Shown here: positions 34,271 through 43,800 of the stretch, one piece after another
Layout of the letters: each line of letters opens with the position of its first letter
How positions within the stretch are numbered: position 1 is the stretch's first letter
Assembly: GCA_025929315.1 (NCBI GenBank)
Contig: JAICMI010000005.1
Location: 1 to 44,059, forward strand
Length of the DNA: 44,059 bases
Direction of reading: 5' to 3'
Source of the DNA: Frankiaceae bacterium
Lineage (GTDB): Bacteria > Actinomycetota > Actinomycetes > JAFAQI01
Translations under genes and position numbers: made by a program
Notes under the pieces: generated by a model
Databases searched by the model: none
What the model was told of the DNA's origin: nothing
The model's input: the letters and a program-made list of their open reading frames with translations, nothing else

Positions 34271-34651
34271 TCAGCCCGTTCCGCAGGGCCGCTGCGACGG
34301 GTAGAAGGCGTGCAGCTTCTCCGTGTAGTCCCGCGGCGTGAGCGTGAGCCGGGCCCGAACGGTGCGGCGGGTGTGCGCGGGGACCGTGAGCGCTCGCGTC
34401 GCGGTGACCGCCGCCAGGTCGTGACCGGTCCGGTCCCGGGCCGCGATGCGGACCGTCACGCAGCGGTCGGTGCCGGTGGTGTTGCGGACGTTCACCGTGA
34501 CGAGTGTTGTCTGGCCGGTCCGATGGGTGTCGACGACGCTGAGAGCGATCGGCGCCGTACGAGCGACCTCTCTGACCGTGAGCGCCACGCTCGCGACCAC
34601 CCCCGCCACGCAGAGGGCGGCGAAGAGCAGAGTGTGCAGGCGGGCGGTCAT
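34271..34651 (-). CDS. Small membrane-anchored or secreted protein, beta-rich, unknown
   Basis: 126 aa; ATG 34651 overlaps the MFS stop by four bases. One N-terminal hydrophobic helix (LLFAALCVAGVVASVAL) acts as signal or anchor, then a beta-rich domain of about 95 residues (TLVTVNVRNTTGTDRCVTVRI, HTRRTVRARLTL) with a fold like FxLYD/Ig-type domains, and two Cys, one in the middle and one at the end (RPCGTG), that could pair. Last gene of the minus-strand operon. Function not recognised. Confidence 0.75.
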   Translation of the reverse strand: MTARLHTLLFAALCVAGVVASVALTVREVARTAPIALSVVDTHRTGQTTLVTVNVRNTTGTDRCVTVRIAARDRTGHDLAAVTATRALTVPAHTRRTVRARLTLTPRDYTEKLHAFYPSQRPCGTG

Positions 34652-35988
34652 GGCGGGTCCCGCAGCAGCGAGGCCTGCATCCGGCGACGGTCCGGCTCGA
34701 CGGCGGCGCGTCCCAGCACGGCCAGTGCGATGCCGCCGACTCCCATGAGCGGCAGGATGACGAGCAGCGCGCCGCGCAGGCCGATCGAGTCGGAGATCAG
34801 CCCGATGACGAGCGGCGAGGCCGCGGCAGCACCGGCGTAGAGGACGGACTGGACGGCGGCGCCGCGCCCGCGAAGGTCGGGATGGATGACGTCGGCGCGC
34901 AGCGCGGCCAGCGGCGCGTTGGGCATGGTGAGCGTGACCGCCCCGAGGGCGAACAGCACGAGCATCGCCGCGGTGCCGTGCACGGCGAACGCCGGCACGA
35001 GCAGCAGCACGCCGACGACCTGGGCGGCGGCCGCGACTTCGACCCGCCCGGCCAGCCGCCCACGGGCCACGAGCCGGTCGCCGAGCCGGCCGCCCCAGAT
35101 CATGCCGACGATCGCGCCGACCGCGAGCAGGCTCGTGGCCGCGGTGGCCTTGGTCAGCGACAGGTGGTGGTAGCGGACGAGGAACGTCGTCGCCCAGATG
35201 CCGAGGCCAGAGGTGAAGAACACCGCCAACGCGTTCGTGATCAGCGAGATCGTGAAGCTCGGGATCCGCAGCACGTAACGGAAGGCGGCCGCCGCGGGCA
35301 TCACGGCGAACGGTGAGCGCGGCGCCGACGGCTCGGTTGCGGCGCGCAGGCCGTCCGCGAGGCCGCGCTGTGGCTCCCGCAGTCGCCAGACGAGGATGGC
35401 GACGACGAAGCCGGCGAGTGCGTAGAGATCGAACGCCGCGCGCCAGCCCCAATGCGTCGCGATGAGGCCGCCGAGCGGCAGACCGAGGAAACCCAGAACC
35501 GAACCGACCTGGTAGATGCCGAGCACCCGGCTGCGTTCCTCGACCGGGTAGTAGTCGGTGAGCAGCGAGAAGGACGCCGGCGTGTAGCTGGACTCGGCCA
35601 CGCCGAGGCCCATGCGGGACAAGAACAAGCTGCTGTACGACGTGGCGAGTCCGGTGGCGAGCATCGCGACGCTCCAGAGCGCCGCACCCCAAGCCGCGAC
35701 CCTGGTCCGAACGGTGCGGTCGACCAGGATGCCGAACGGCACCGCGCCCGCCGTCGCTACGAGCAGGAACGCCGCGGACAGCGAGCCGAGCTGACCGTCG
35801 GACAAGCCGAAGTCGTCCTTGAGGAGCGGGAAGACCGACGACAGCAGATAGCGATCGGCCTGGTCGACCGCGAGGACCGCGGTCAGCAGGATCAGCGGGA
35901 TCCGAGACTGCCGCAGCGGGCCCGGCGGCCGGGCGGCTGGTTCGGCCGTGAGGTCCGCGGCGCCTAGTTGAGCTGGTCCAGAAGCCAC
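34648..35988 (-). CDS. Major facilitator superfamily transporter
   Basis: 446 aa with about twelve hydrophobic helices. N-terminal half motifs: DQADRYLLSSVFPLLKDDFGLSDGQLG, GILVDRTVRTRVAAWG (loop 2-3 motif), SRMGLGVAESSYTPASFSLL; this pattern is that of Spinster-like and related MFS proteins that move organic solutes or lipids. A Pro/Ala-rich cytoplasmic loop divides the halves. It overlaps the NYN gene by 25 bp and the small anchored-protein gene by 4 bp. May export or import an intermediate of the pathway; direction and substrate unknown. Confidence 0.93.
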   Translation of the reverse strand: MASGPAQLGAADLTAEPAARPPGPLRQSRIPLILLTAVLAVDQADRYLLSSVFPLLKDDFGLSDGQLGSLSAAFLLVATAGAVPFGILVDRTVRTRVAAWGAALWSVAMLATGLATSYSSLFLSRMGLGVAESSYTPASFSLLTDYYPVEERSRVLGIYQVGSVLGFLGLPLGGLIATHWGWRAAFDLYALAGFVVAILVWRLREPQRGLADGLRAATEPSAPRSPFAVMPAAAAFRYVLRIPSFTISLITNALAVFFTSGLGIWATTFLVRYHHLSLTKATAATSLLAVGAIVGMIWGGRLGDRLVARGRLAGRVEVAAAAQVVGVLLLVPAFAVHGTAAMLVLFALGAVTLTMPNAPLAALRADVIHPDLRGRGAAVQSVLYAGAAAASPLVIGLISDSIGLRGALLVILPLMGVGGIALAVLGRAAVEPDRRRMQASLLRDPP

Positions 35989-36332
35989 CGGGGTCCCACC
36001 ACCTCGGCGCCCAGGTGCTGCACGCGCTCGCGAAGTCCGCGATCTGCGGTGACGACGGTGACCGCGCTGTCGGCGATGGCCTGCTCAACCAGCGTCACGA
36101 TCGTGTCGTCGCCGCTCCCTGGTGAATGGACGACGCGAAGAACGTCGTCACTCGCCTCGGACACTCCGCCTCGTGCGGCGCCTTCGAGCACCAGAACCGC
36201 CGGCGGCTCCACCACACGCGAGCGAAGCGCCGCCGCAAGCTGGTCGTGCAGCTTGCGGGCGGCTCCCGGGCGGTCTCGCCACCAGCCAGTGGGTCGAGAC
36301 CCGACGACGTTGGCTGCGTCTACCAGCAGCAT
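35964..36332 (-). CDS. NYN/PIN-like domain protein (putative ribonuclease-fold)
   Basis: 122 aa. LLVDAANVVGSRPTGWWRDRPGA is a typical first NYN strand with the catalytic Asp; DDTIVTLVEQAI and VTVVTADRGLRERV carry the other acidic residues of the PIN-like site. Actinomycete proteins of this size are commonly annotated as NYN/NTP-binding. Nuclease activity is possible but untested. It starts directly behind the HD protein stop and overlaps the MFS gene start by 25 bp; why such a gene is in a catabolic operon is not clear. Confidence 0.85.
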   Translation of the reverse strand: MLLVDAANVVGSRPTGWWRDRPGAARKLHDQLAAALRSRVVEPPAVLVLEGAARGGVSEASDDVLRVVHSPGSGDDTIVTLVEQAIADSAVTVVTADRGLRERVQHLGAEVVGPRWLLDQLN

Positions 36333-36917
36333 TCAGACCTTGGTGTCCCGGTAGATCGAGCGGATCGGGCTCGCCATGACTGAACGGACCAGCGCTTCGT
36401 AGTGCTCGAGTGGCGGGGTCGGATACGACGGGTCGAACGCCGGCGAGTCGAAGTCTGCGCAGAACTCGACAGTCGCGTCGTACTGCGGATGGTCGGCGTA
36501 CTTGTCGCGCACGTTGCGGTCGAGCCCGATGTGGTGGAAGAAGTAGTAGCCCTGGAACTCGGCATGATGCTCGACCATCCAGTGCAGGTCCTCGCTGACG
36601 AACGGCTTCACGATCGACGCCGCGACGTCGGCGTGGTTGTAGGCGCCGAGCGTGTCGCCGATGTCGTGCATCAGCGCGCAGAACACGTAGGCGTCGTCGC
36701 GGCCGGCCTTCTCGGCCCGCGCCGCAGTCTGCAGCGAGTGGGTGAGGCGATCGACCGCGAAGCCACCGAAGTCGCCGCCGAGCAACCGGAGGTGGTCGAG
36801 CACGCGATCAGGCAGCGCGGCCATGAACTGCATGGCGTGACCGCCGATGATCGCCCAGTCCTCAGCCGTGCCCTCTTGCATCGTCGTGAAGGTCGCGCGG
36901 TCAGCAGTCGTCGTCAT
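36333..36917 (-). CDS. HD-domain protein, possibly an HD-type mixed-valent diiron oxygenase (PhnZ/MIOX-like)
   Basis: 194 aa. Metal residues of the HD fold: H60, H84-D85, H95, H117-H118 and a late Asp (155-157). The block HSLQTAARAEKAGRDD...LMHDIGD resembles both phosphohydrolases and the diiron HD oxygenases PhnZ and myo-inositol oxygenase, which break C-P or C-C bonds using O2. The conserved FQGYYFFHHIGLDRN segment is diagnostic of an uncharacterised subfamily often found beside catabolic genes. ATG 36917 is preceded by GGTGAGGGA, close to it. A hydrolase or an oxygenase; the sequence alone cannot decide. Confidence 0.85.
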   Translation of the reverse strand: MTTTADRATFTTMQEGTAEDWAIIGGHAMQFMAALPDRVLDHLRLLGGDFGGFAVDRLTHSLQTAARAEKAGRDDAYVFCALMHDIGDTLGAYNHADVAASIVKPFVSEDLHWMVEHHAEFQGYYFFHHIGLDRNVRDKYADHPQYDATVEFCADFDSPAFDPSYPTPPLEHYEALVRSVMASPIRSIYRDTKV

Positions 36918-36938
36918 TCCCTCACCATCTCCCTGGTC

Positions 36939-38591
36939 TCAGTCGCGGCGCAAGAGGAGTGCGCCGGTGGGCATGCCGCCACCGGCGCTGACGGCGGCGA
37001 TCCGCGCGTCAGCAACTTGCCTGTCACCGGCGTCGCCGCGCAGCTGCAGGACCGCCTCGTGCAGGAACCCGTAGCCGTGGGTGCGGCCGGCGGAGAGCTG
37101 CCCGCCGTGCGTGTTGAGCGGAAGCTCGCCGCCGAGCGCGATCCGCTTGCCGCCGTCGAGGAAGTCCTTGGCCTCACCGACGCCGCAGAAGCCGAGGGCT
37201 TCCAACCACGTGAGGGCGTTGAACGAGAAGCCGTCGTAGAGCTCGGCCACGTCGACCTCGTGCGGGCGCAACGTCGTACGGCTCCATAGGTGCGCGGCCG
37301 GTCCGAACGCACCCGGCATGTGCGTCAGGGTGCCCTGGTCCCACGAGTGCCGCTCGGTGGTCTGTGTGCCGACCGCCTCGACGAAGACGGGCTTGGACGC
37401 AAGGTTGGGTACGGCGTCCGCCGCGGAGATCACCACCGCGATGGCGCCGTCGCACGGCACGTCACAGTCGTAGAGACCGAACGGTGTGCTGATCATGCGG
37501 GCGTCGAGGTAGTCGTCCATCGTCAACGGCTCGGTGTAGATCGCGTCGGGGTTGAACGCGGCGTTGGCGCGAGCATTGAGCGAGATCCAGCCGAGCGTCT
37601 CGCGGGTTGCGCCGAATCGCGCGAAGTACTGCGACGCATTCATTGCGAGCCACATCGCCGCACTCGTCCCGCCGAACGGGATGCGCCACTGCATGTCACC
37701 GCCGATGCGTCCGCCGCTGGGCGGCGGAAGCTGACCGCTGCGCATCAGTTGGGTGCCGGTGGCTTCCCAGACGGTGCGGAAGCACAGCACGTGCCGACAC
37801 AAGCCGCTCGCGACTGCGAGCATCGCGGTGATGACCGAGCCCAGCTGCCCCGAGGTCTCGAGGGTGCCGTTGTGCCAGGTGGGATGGATCCGCAACGCCT
37901 CTTCTACCGCGGGGATGCCGCCCTCGTGGAACCCGACCGGGCCGATCGACCCGCCCGGGTAGGTCGACAGGCCGTCGATGTCGGCCATCGTGAGACCTGC
38001 ATCCTCGACAGCTGCCTTGCACGCGTCGACGGTCAACGACAGGCCCCGTCGCATCAGCCGCCGGCCGATCTGCGACATGCCGATGCCGGTGATCGCGACC
38101 TTGTCCTCGAACTTGTCGGGGCTCGCCGGCGGGCGGATGTTGACGACCGGCAGCGGTGGGTCCGGGACCGCGTGGTCAGAACCGTCGGGATCGGGCTCGA
38201 ACAGCGGAATCCAGACGTCGTCCTGCTGCTCGAAAGTCACCCGCACCGGCATGCCGATCTGCACGTCGTGCGGATCGCAGCCGACGACGTTGGTCGTCAG
38301 CCGAACGTCCGGCGCGTCCGTCAGCGCGACGATCGCCAGCGAGTAGGGCGGCGGCATCGACGGCAGCCACATCTGCTCGTTGGTGGTGCAAGCGACGACG
38401 ACCGCCGTGCCCGCGACCGCCGTCCACCGCAGGTCACTGCTCTGGCAGTGCGGGCACACTGCGTGCGACGGATGCAGCCGCTGGCCGCAGTTGTTGCACT
38501 CGGGCAGCCGCAGCTCGCCGTCGGCGCCACCGGTCCAGAACGGCGCCGTCCAGCCGCCGGCGACAGGCAACGGCCGTACGACGTCGCTCAT
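36939..38591 (-). CDS. DUF35 (Zn-ribbon OB-fold)-thiolase fusion, Ltp2-like retro-aldolase candidate
   Basis: 550 aa from ATG 38591 (MSDVVRPLPV). Zinc ribbon C32, C35, C46, C49 and OB-fold (to about 150) are followed by a thiolase-fold domain from about 163. The nucleophilic thiolase Cys is absent: the segment reads LETSGQLGSVITAML. Tyr452 in VAELYDGFSF and NTHGGQLSAGRTHGYGF match the Ltp2/SCP-x-like group. In actinobacterial steroid catabolism Ltp2 works with the DUF35 part of ChsH2 as a retro-aldolase that removes the last side-chain C3 as propionyl-CoA; here DUF35 and thiolase are in one protein, in the order DUF35-thiolase. Lies between the aldehyde dehydrogenase and HD genes. Reaction inferred from the family. 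Confidence 0.9.
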   Translation of the reverse strand: MSDVVRPLPVAGGWTAPFWTGGADGELRLPECNNCGQRLHPSHAVCPHCQSSDLRWTAVAGTAVVVACTTNEQMWLPSMPPPYSLAIVALTDAPDVRLTTNVVGCDPHDVQIGMPVRVTFEQQDDVWIPLFEPDPDGSDHAVPDPPLPVVNIRPPASPDKFEDKVAITGIGMSQIGRRLMRRGLSLTVDACKAAVEDAGLTMADIDGLSTYPGGSIGPVGFHEGGIPAVEEALRIHPTWHNGTLETSGQLGSVITAMLAVASGLCRHVLCFRTVWEATGTQLMRSGQLPPPSGGRIGGDMQWRIPFGGTSAAMWLAMNASQYFARFGATRETLGWISLNARANAAFNPDAIYTEPLTMDDYLDARMISTPFGLYDCDVPCDGAIAVVISAADAVPNLASKPVFVEAVGTQTTERHSWDQGTLTHMPGAFGPAAHLWSRTTLRPHEVDVAELYDGFSFNALTWLEALGFCGVGEAKDFLDGGKRIALGGELPLNTHGGQLSAGRTHGYGFLHEAVLQLRGDAGDRQVADARIAAVSAGGGMPTGALLLRRD

Positions 38592-38605
38592 CCGAAAGTG
38601 CGCAG

Positions 38606-40069
38606 CTAGGCCAGCGGACCAGCGATGGCTTTGGTCTCGAGGTACTGCTCGAAACCTTCGATGCCGTTCTGGCGCCCCAGACCGCTCGCCTTGTAGCCAC
38701 CGAACGGCGACTCGGCGCCGTACCAGACTCCGCCGTTGACGGACATGGTGCCGGAGCGGATACGACGCGCGACGGAGAGCGCTCGCTCTTCGGAGGCGGA
38801 CGTCACCGCGCCCGACAGGCCGTAGGGGCTGTCGTTGGCGATGCGCACGGCGTCGTCGTCGTCTTCGTAGGCAATGACGACGCCCACCGGGCCGAAGATC
38901 TCTTCCTGCGCGATCGTCATCGAGTTGTCGACGTCGGCGAACAGCGTCGGCTCCACGAAGAACCCCTTGTCGAACTGTCCGGGCCGATTGCCACCGAGCA
39001 CGAGCCGCGCGCCCTCGTCGACGCCCTTCTTGATGTAGCCCAGCACTCGCTCGCGCTGCTTGGCGCTGATCAGCGGACCCATGAAGTTGTTGGCATCGGT
39101 CGGGTCGCCGTAGGTGACGGACTCGAAGCCGGTCTTCACGATCTCGAGGCCTTCGTCGTAGCGCGAGCGCGGCAGCAGCAGCCGGGTCTGCATCGCGCAG
39201 CCCTGGCCGGCGTGGGTGCAGACGCCTGCCCATGCCATCGCGAGCGCAGCCGTGAAGTCGGCGTCGTCGAGGACGATGTTGGCGCTCTTGCCCCCGAGCT
39301 CGAGGAACAGCCGTTTGAGGGTCGGCGCACCGTGCTCCATGATCCGGCGACCGGTCGCGGTCGAACCGGTGAACGAGATGACGTCGACGCGGGGGTCTTC
39401 GACGAGCTGCTCACCGAGCAGGTGGTCGGCGGACGTCACGACGTTGACGACACCCGGGGGAATGTCGGTGCGCTCAGCGATCAAGCGGCCGATGCGTGTC
39501 GCGTTCCACGGTGTGTCCGGCGCGGGCTTGAGAACGACCGTGTTGCCCGTGGCGAGCGCTTGCCCGAGCTTGTTGATGATGATCTCGAACGGGTAGTTCC
39601 ACGGCGTGATCGCGCCGACGACGCCGATCGGCTCCTTGACGACGCGGCGCCACGAGTTCATGCCGAACGCGTCACCGTTGGGGAGCTGGCGTTCCCACTC
39701 GAAGGTGTCGATCTGGGCCATCGGCCACAGCAGACCGTCGGACAGCGGTGCGTCGAGCTGCGGCCCGTAGGTCATCAGGACCGGCGTGCCGACCTCGGCG
39801 ACGAGCTCCTCGCGGATGAGCTCCCGCTCTTCTTCGAGTGCGGTCTGGAGCTGCTGAAGGCAGCGCTTGCGGAGCCCACCGTTGGTCGACCAGTCGGTGG
39901 TGTCGAATGCGCGCCGAGCCGCTGCAATCGCGGCGTCCATGTCGTCGCGCGTCGCGTCGGCCGTCGAGCCGAGCACCTCTTCGGTGGCCGGGTTGATGTT
40001 GTCGAATGTCGCCCCGCTGCTCGACTCGACGAGCTTGCCGTCGATGAGGAGCCGCGCCTCCCCCTGCAT
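38606..40069 (-). CDS. NAD(P)-dependent aldehyde dehydrogenase
   Basis: Oxidises an aldehyde to an acid; 487 aa from ATG 40069. Motifs: TPWN158, K181-PAPDTP, FTGSTATGRRI (cofactor loop), E257-LGGKSANIV, catalytic C291 in HAGQGCAMQT, and FFVEPTLFADVD. All catalytic residues present. The start overlaps the P450 stop by one base (TGATG), so they are coupled, which fits a P450 making an alcohol/aldehyde that this enzyme carries to a carboxylate. Fourteen bases precede the DUF35-thiolase gene. Confidence 0.95.
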   Translation of the reverse strand: MQGEARLLIDGKLVESSSGATFDNINPATEEVLGSTADATRDDMDAAIAAARRAFDTTDWSTNGGLRKRCLQQLQTALEEERELIREELVAEVGTPVLMTYGPQLDAPLSDGLLWPMAQIDTFEWERQLPNGDAFGMNSWRRVVKEPIGVVGAITPWNYPFEIIINKLGQALATGNTVVLKPAPDTPWNATRIGRLIAERTDIPPGVVNVVTSADHLLGEQLVEDPRVDVISFTGSTATGRRIMEHGAPTLKRLFLELGGKSANIVLDDADFTAALAMAWAGVCTHAGQGCAMQTRLLLPRSRYDEGLEIVKTGFESVTYGDPTDANNFMGPLISAKQRERVLGYIKKGVDEGARLVLGGNRPGQFDKGFFVEPTLFADVDNSMTIAQEEIFGPVGVVIAYEDDDDAVRIANDSPYGLSGAVTSASEERALSVARRIRSGTMSVNGGVWYGAESPFGGYKASGLGRQNGIEGFEQYLETKAIAGPLA

Positions 40070-41313
40070 CAGTCGAGCACCGTGACAGGAACGTGCGCGT
40101 AACCCGCGACGTTGGTCATGTTGACCCGCTGCAGACCGCTGCGGTCGACCTCGAACTTGGGCATCCGCTCGCGCATGAGCTCGAGCGCGATCCTGCTCTC
40201 CATGCGGGCGAGCGCGGCGCCGAGACAGCTGTGTACGCCGTAGCCGAAGCCGATGTTCTGGCCCTGCTCGCGCTCGATGTCGAACCGGTCCGGGTCCTTG
40301 TAGACCCGCTCGTCGCGACTGGCGGATCCGTTGATCAGCAGCACCGGCTTGCCGGCGGGGATGGTCACGCCGTGCATCTCGCTGTCCTTGAGCGTGTAAC
40401 GGCAGACGTACTGCGCCGGCGGGTGGTAGCGCAGCAGCTCCTCGACCGCGCCCGGGATCTTGCTCGAGTCGTCGAGGATCTTCTGCCACTGGTCCGGGTT
40501 GTCCGCGAAACAGACCGGCGCGTTGCCGACCAGCTTGGTGACCGTCTCCGCACCTGCACCGCCGAGCAGACTGACGAACCCGACGATCTCGACGTCATCG
40601 AGCGATGTCGTCGTACCGTCCTCGCGCGCGATCTCGGTCTGGATCAGCCGGCTCATCATGTCGTCGCCGGGGTTCTCCCGCTTCTTGACGACGAGGTCGT
40701 AATAGAACATGCCGGCCTCGATGCCGGCGTTCATGCCGTCCTCGGAGACACCGATCTCGCCGGGCGCGCGCGTGAGGCTGCGGTCGAGCCACTTCTTGAT
40801 CTGCTGCCGGCTCTCCTCGGGGACGCCGAGCATCGTGCAGATGATCTCGACCGGGAACTTCTCCGACCAGTCGGCGACGACGTCGAACTTCTTGGCGTCA
40901 ACCTTGTCGAGAAAGCCGGTGATGATGTCGCGCACCGTCGGCTCCATGGCGCCGATCGCGCGCGGGGTGAACACGCGGCTCACGAGGACACGCATCCGGT
41001 TGTGGTCCGGCGGGTCCATCATGATGATCAGCTGCGGCGGCGGCATGTCAGGCCGGTTCAGGAAACCGTTCCTGATGGTGTTGAGGTCGACACCACGCGA
41101 TGACGAGAAGACCTCGAAGTTCTTGTAGGCCGCGGTCACATCCGCATGGCGGCTGATCGCGTAGAAGTCGTACCTCTCGCTGTAGTAGACCGGCGCCTCG
41201 TCCCGCAACCGCTTGTAGGTCGGATAGGGGTCGTTGAAGAAGACGTCGGAGAACGGGTCGAAGTCCAGCGCACCGCCGGAGGCCGACCCGCGGTCGATGT
41301 CGATGGTGGTCAC
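40069..41313 (-). CDS. Cytochrome P450 (second)
   Basis: 414 aa; GTG start at 41313 overlapping the CaiB stop (GTGA). I-helix [11 protein letters not shown] (251-261) with E256-T257, ExxR in VEELLR, heme loop [17 protein letters not shown] with Cys363 as heme ligand. A soluble class I type needing a ferredoxin partner, which is not in this window. Different from the P450 at 24044 and not a recent duplicate. Position between CoA-transferase and aldehyde dehydrogenase suggests terminal or ring hydroxylation of the pathway substrate. Confidence 0.95.
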   Translation of the reverse strand: MTTIDIDRGSASGGALDFDPFSDVFFNDPYPTYKRLRDEAPVYYSERYDFYAISRHADVTAAYKNFEVFSSSRGVDLNTIRNGFLNRPDMPPPQLIIMMDPPDHNRMRVLVSRVFTPRAIGAMEPTVRDIITGFLDKVDAKKFDVVADWSEKFPVEIICTMLGVPEESRQQIKKWLDRSLTRAPGEIGVSEDGMNAGIEAGMFYYDLVVKKRENPGDDMMSRLIQTEIAREDGTTTSLDDVEIVGFVSLLGGAGAETVTKLVGNAPVCFADNPDQWQKILDDSSKIPGAVEELLRYHPPAQYVCRYTLKDSEMHGVTIPAGKPVLLINGSASRDERVYKDPDRFDIEREQGQNIGFGYGVHSCLGAALARMESRIALELMRERMPKFEVDRSGLQRVNMTNVAGYAHVPVTVLD

Positions 41314-42530
41314 AAGATTTCTCCTTGCTGCTTGTGCCGCTCGATGTCCTCCCAGGACAGGCCAAGTTCGAGGAGAACCATCTCGGTGTGCTGACCGTGC
41401 TCGGGTGCGCCGCTCGGTGTCGACGGCGTCTCGTTGAACTGCACCGGGTTGGCCGGCATGGCGAACGGCGCGCCTTCTGATGAGGTCACCGTCGGGATGT
41501 AGCCGTTGGCAACGACATCAGGGTCGTCGTGCAGCTCGACGGCAGTCTGCATCGGCGCCCACGCGCCGGTGAGGGGCGCGAGCGCTGTTTTCCACTCGTC
41601 GAGGGTCTGCGAACCGAAGCGATCGTCGAGCATCTTGATGAGCTCGACCCGGTTGGTGAACCGGGCACCAGCGTCGGAGAACCGGTCGTCGTCAGCCAGC
41701 TCGCCAAGGCCCATCAGCTGCGCGAACTCGGGCCAGAACTTGTCTGACGTCAACATCATGACCGTGATGTAGCGGCCGTCCTTGGTACGGTAGTTGCCGA
41801 CCAGCGGGTTGGGCGCAGAGTTGCGGTCGAACTTGGGGATCGGCGCCTTGTCGTAGAGCTTGGCCGACGTGACGTCGGGTCCGAGGTTCCACGCGGCGAG
41901 TCCGAGCAGCGACACGTCGACCACCGACGGTTCGCCGGTGCGCTCGCGCTTGAACAGCGCCGCCGCCACACCGCCGGCGATCGTCATGCCGCCCATCACG
42001 TCGCCGAACGCCGGTCGAGGGCCAACCGGATGTGCAGCGTCCTCGGTCGTCAGAGCGGCGGCGATGCCGCCGCGCGACCAGTAGGAGACCCCGTCGTACC
42101 CGGGCTTGTCGGCGTCCGGTCCTTTGGTGCCGTGACCGGTGCCGCGGACGTAGATGATGTCGGGGTTGACCTTGCGGATGTCCTCGACGTCGATGCCGAA
42201 CTTCTTGCGGACACTCGGCAGGAACGACGTCAGGAACACGTCGCTCTGGGCGGCGATCTTGAGCAGGATCTCGCGGCCGCCCTCGGTCGAGAGGTCGATG
42301 CCGATCGAGCGCTTGCCGCGGTTGGGCACCTCGATCATGTAGTTGACGCCACCCGCGCCGGCCGGCACCAGACCGGACGTGATCAGCCCGCGCTGCGGGT
42401 CACCACCGACCGGGTGCTCGACCTTGATGACGTCGGCGCCCCACTCGGCCAGGACCGCGCCCGCGGCGGGTACGAAGGTCCATGCTGCGACCTCGAGAAC
42501 CTTGACGCCGCTGAGAATGTCTGAGGTCAC
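41310..42530 (-). CDS. CaiB/BaiF family class III CoA-transferase
   Basis: Moves CoA between carboxylic acids; 406 aa from GTG 42530, which overlaps the amidohydrolase stop (GTGA). Sequence: [59 protein letters not shown], and [10 protein letters not shown] containing the probable catalytic Asp177. It lacks the His of racemases such as 13039-14103, so transferase function is more likely. The N-terminal extension seen in the open frame is ignored. It probably activates the substrate acid without ATP. Second gene of the minus operon that starts at 43723. Confidence 0.94.
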   Translation of the reverse strand: MTSDILSGVKVLEVAAWTFVPAAGAVLAEWGADVIKVEHPVGGDPQRGLITSGLVPAGAGGVNYMIEVPNRGKRSIGIDLSTEGGREILLKIAAQSDVFLTSFLPSVRKKFGIDVEDIRKVNPDIIYVRGTGHGTKGPDADKPGYDGVSYWSRGGIAAALTTEDAAHPVGPRPAFGDVMGGMTIAGGVAAALFKRERTGEPSVVDVSLLGLAAWNLGPDVTSAKLYDKAPIPKFDRNSAPNPLVGNYRTKDGRYITVMMLTSDKFWPEFAQLMGLGELADDDRFSDAGARFTNRVELIKMLDDRFGSQTLDEWKTALAPLTGAWAPMQTAVELHDDPDVVANGYIPTVTSSEGAPFAMPANPVQFNETPSTPSGAPEHGQHTEMVLLELGLSWEDIERHKQQGEIL

Positions 42531-43723
42531 GCTGGAACCGGGGCCTTGACCTTCATCAGCTCCATGAGGTTGCCGCCCATGATCTTGGCGACATCGTCGG
42601 CCGGCAGACCCTTGAGGTCGTCCACGTAGGTGATCGGGTCCGAGAGCCCCTCGGGGTGCGGCCAGTCGGAGCCGAACGCGCACCGGTCAGCGCCCATGAT
42701 CTCGACGATCTCGGCGAAGTTCTCCTCCCAGAACGGCGTGATGTAGACGCCGCGCTTGAAGGCCGCGACCGGGTCGTCGACGAAGCCGGCCGGCATCTTG
42801 GCGTAGGTGTCGCCGAGGGACTTGATCAGGCCCTTGACCCAACCGGCGCCGTTCTCGACGGAGATGACGCGGAGCTTGGGGTGGCGCGACAGCGCGCCGT
42901 GGCAGACCAGCGCGGTCATCGCGTCCTCGATCGGGCGCTTGCCCATCGCGATCATGCGGAACGGCGTCGGCTTGAACGGCGTGAACTCCTTGGAGGGCTC
43001 CCACGCGTTGAGGAAGTCGTTGTAGCCGCTGTCCGAGGCGTGCATCGCGACCGGGATGCCGGCGTCCTCGCATGCCTTCCAGAACGGGTCGAACTCCGGC
43101 AGGCCGAACGAGCGGGTGCCGCGGAAGCCGGGCACGGGGGCCGGGCGGACGAGCACCGTGCGGGCGCCGCGCTCGAGACACCACTCGAGCTCTTCGAGCG
43201 CCTTGTCGACGATCGGCAGCGTGATGACCGGCGTCGCGAAGATGCGGTCCTTGTAGTTGAACGACCAGGTCTCGTGCATCCACTCGTTGAGGGCGTGGAT
43301 GACGACGTGGATCGTCTCCGGGTCGTCCTTCATCCGCTCCTCGACCAGGCTGGCGAGGGTCGGGAACATGAGCGAGTAGTCGAGGCCGAGCTCGTCCATG
43401 ACCTCGAGGCGCGGGCCGGGCTCCCGGAACGCCGGGATCGACTTCATGGGCTCACCCATGATCTCGCGGTAGCTCTTCCCCTCCGGGTTGCCGTGGCGGT
43501 AGTAGTCCTCCTGCGCGCCCGGACGAGCCACGACCTCGAAGGTCGGGTTGGGGATGTAGTCGCTGATCTGCCCGCGCACCACGATCTTGGTGCGGCCGCG
43601 AACGTCGACGTAGTCGATGACGTTCTTGTAGGCGTCGGGCAGGAACTTGGTCAGGGCCTCGCGCGGTTCGTAGAAGTGGTTGTCTGCGTCGAAGACCGGA
43701 AAATTCAGTTCGCGAGACGGCAT
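42527..43723 (-). CDS. Amidohydrolase_2 family metal-dependent hydrolase (DADNHFYEP subtype)
   Basis: 398 aa; start ATG 43723 with AGAGGT a few bases before. Metal motif D14-N-H16 with E19 in DADNHFYEP, then [25 protein letters not shown] and [10 protein letters not shown] with the conserved Asp. Subtype differs from the three VDDH types and from 6677-7876; these longer members often act on phenolic or hydroxylated rings by decarboxylation or hydrolysis. First gene of the large minus-strand operon, divergent from the thioesterase over 130 bases. The reaction is unknown. Confidence 0.92.
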   Translation of the reverse strand: MPSRELNFPVFDADNHFYEPREALTKFLPDAYKNVIDYVDVRGRTKIVVRGQISDYIPNPTFEVVARPGAQEDYYRHGNPEGKSYREIMGEPMKSIPAFREPGPRLEVMDELGLDYSLMFPTLASLVEERMKDDPETIHVVIHALNEWMHETWSFNYKDRIFATPVITLPIVDKALEELEWCLERGARTVLVRPAPVPGFRGTRSFGLPEFDPFWKACEDAGIPVAMHASDSGYNDFLNAWEPSKEFTPFKPTPFRMIAMGKRPIEDAMTALVCHGALSRHPKLRVISVENGAGWVKGLIKSLGDTYAKMPAGFVDDPVAAFKRGVYITPFWEENFAEIVEIMGADRCAFGSDWPHPEGLSDPITYVDDLKGLPADDVAKIMGGNLMELMKVKAPVPA

Positions 43724-43800
43724 GAGGACCTCTTGAAGTCGCCTGGTGACGGTGAAGAGTGAGCGTCACTCCGTATGAGAAGGACGTTACCACTTGGTGC

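Noticed and set aside
34271-36088. 605-codon frame reading through the MFS gene into the small anchored-protein gene
   Set aside because: Only its last 126 codons look real; the earlier part is an out-of-frame shadow of the MFS gene.
38606-40489. Long N-terminal extension of the aldehyde dehydrogenase frame
   Set aside because: The extra codons overlap the P450 heme-loop region and are Arg/Gln-rich shadow; the family starts near [11 protein letters not shown] at 40069.
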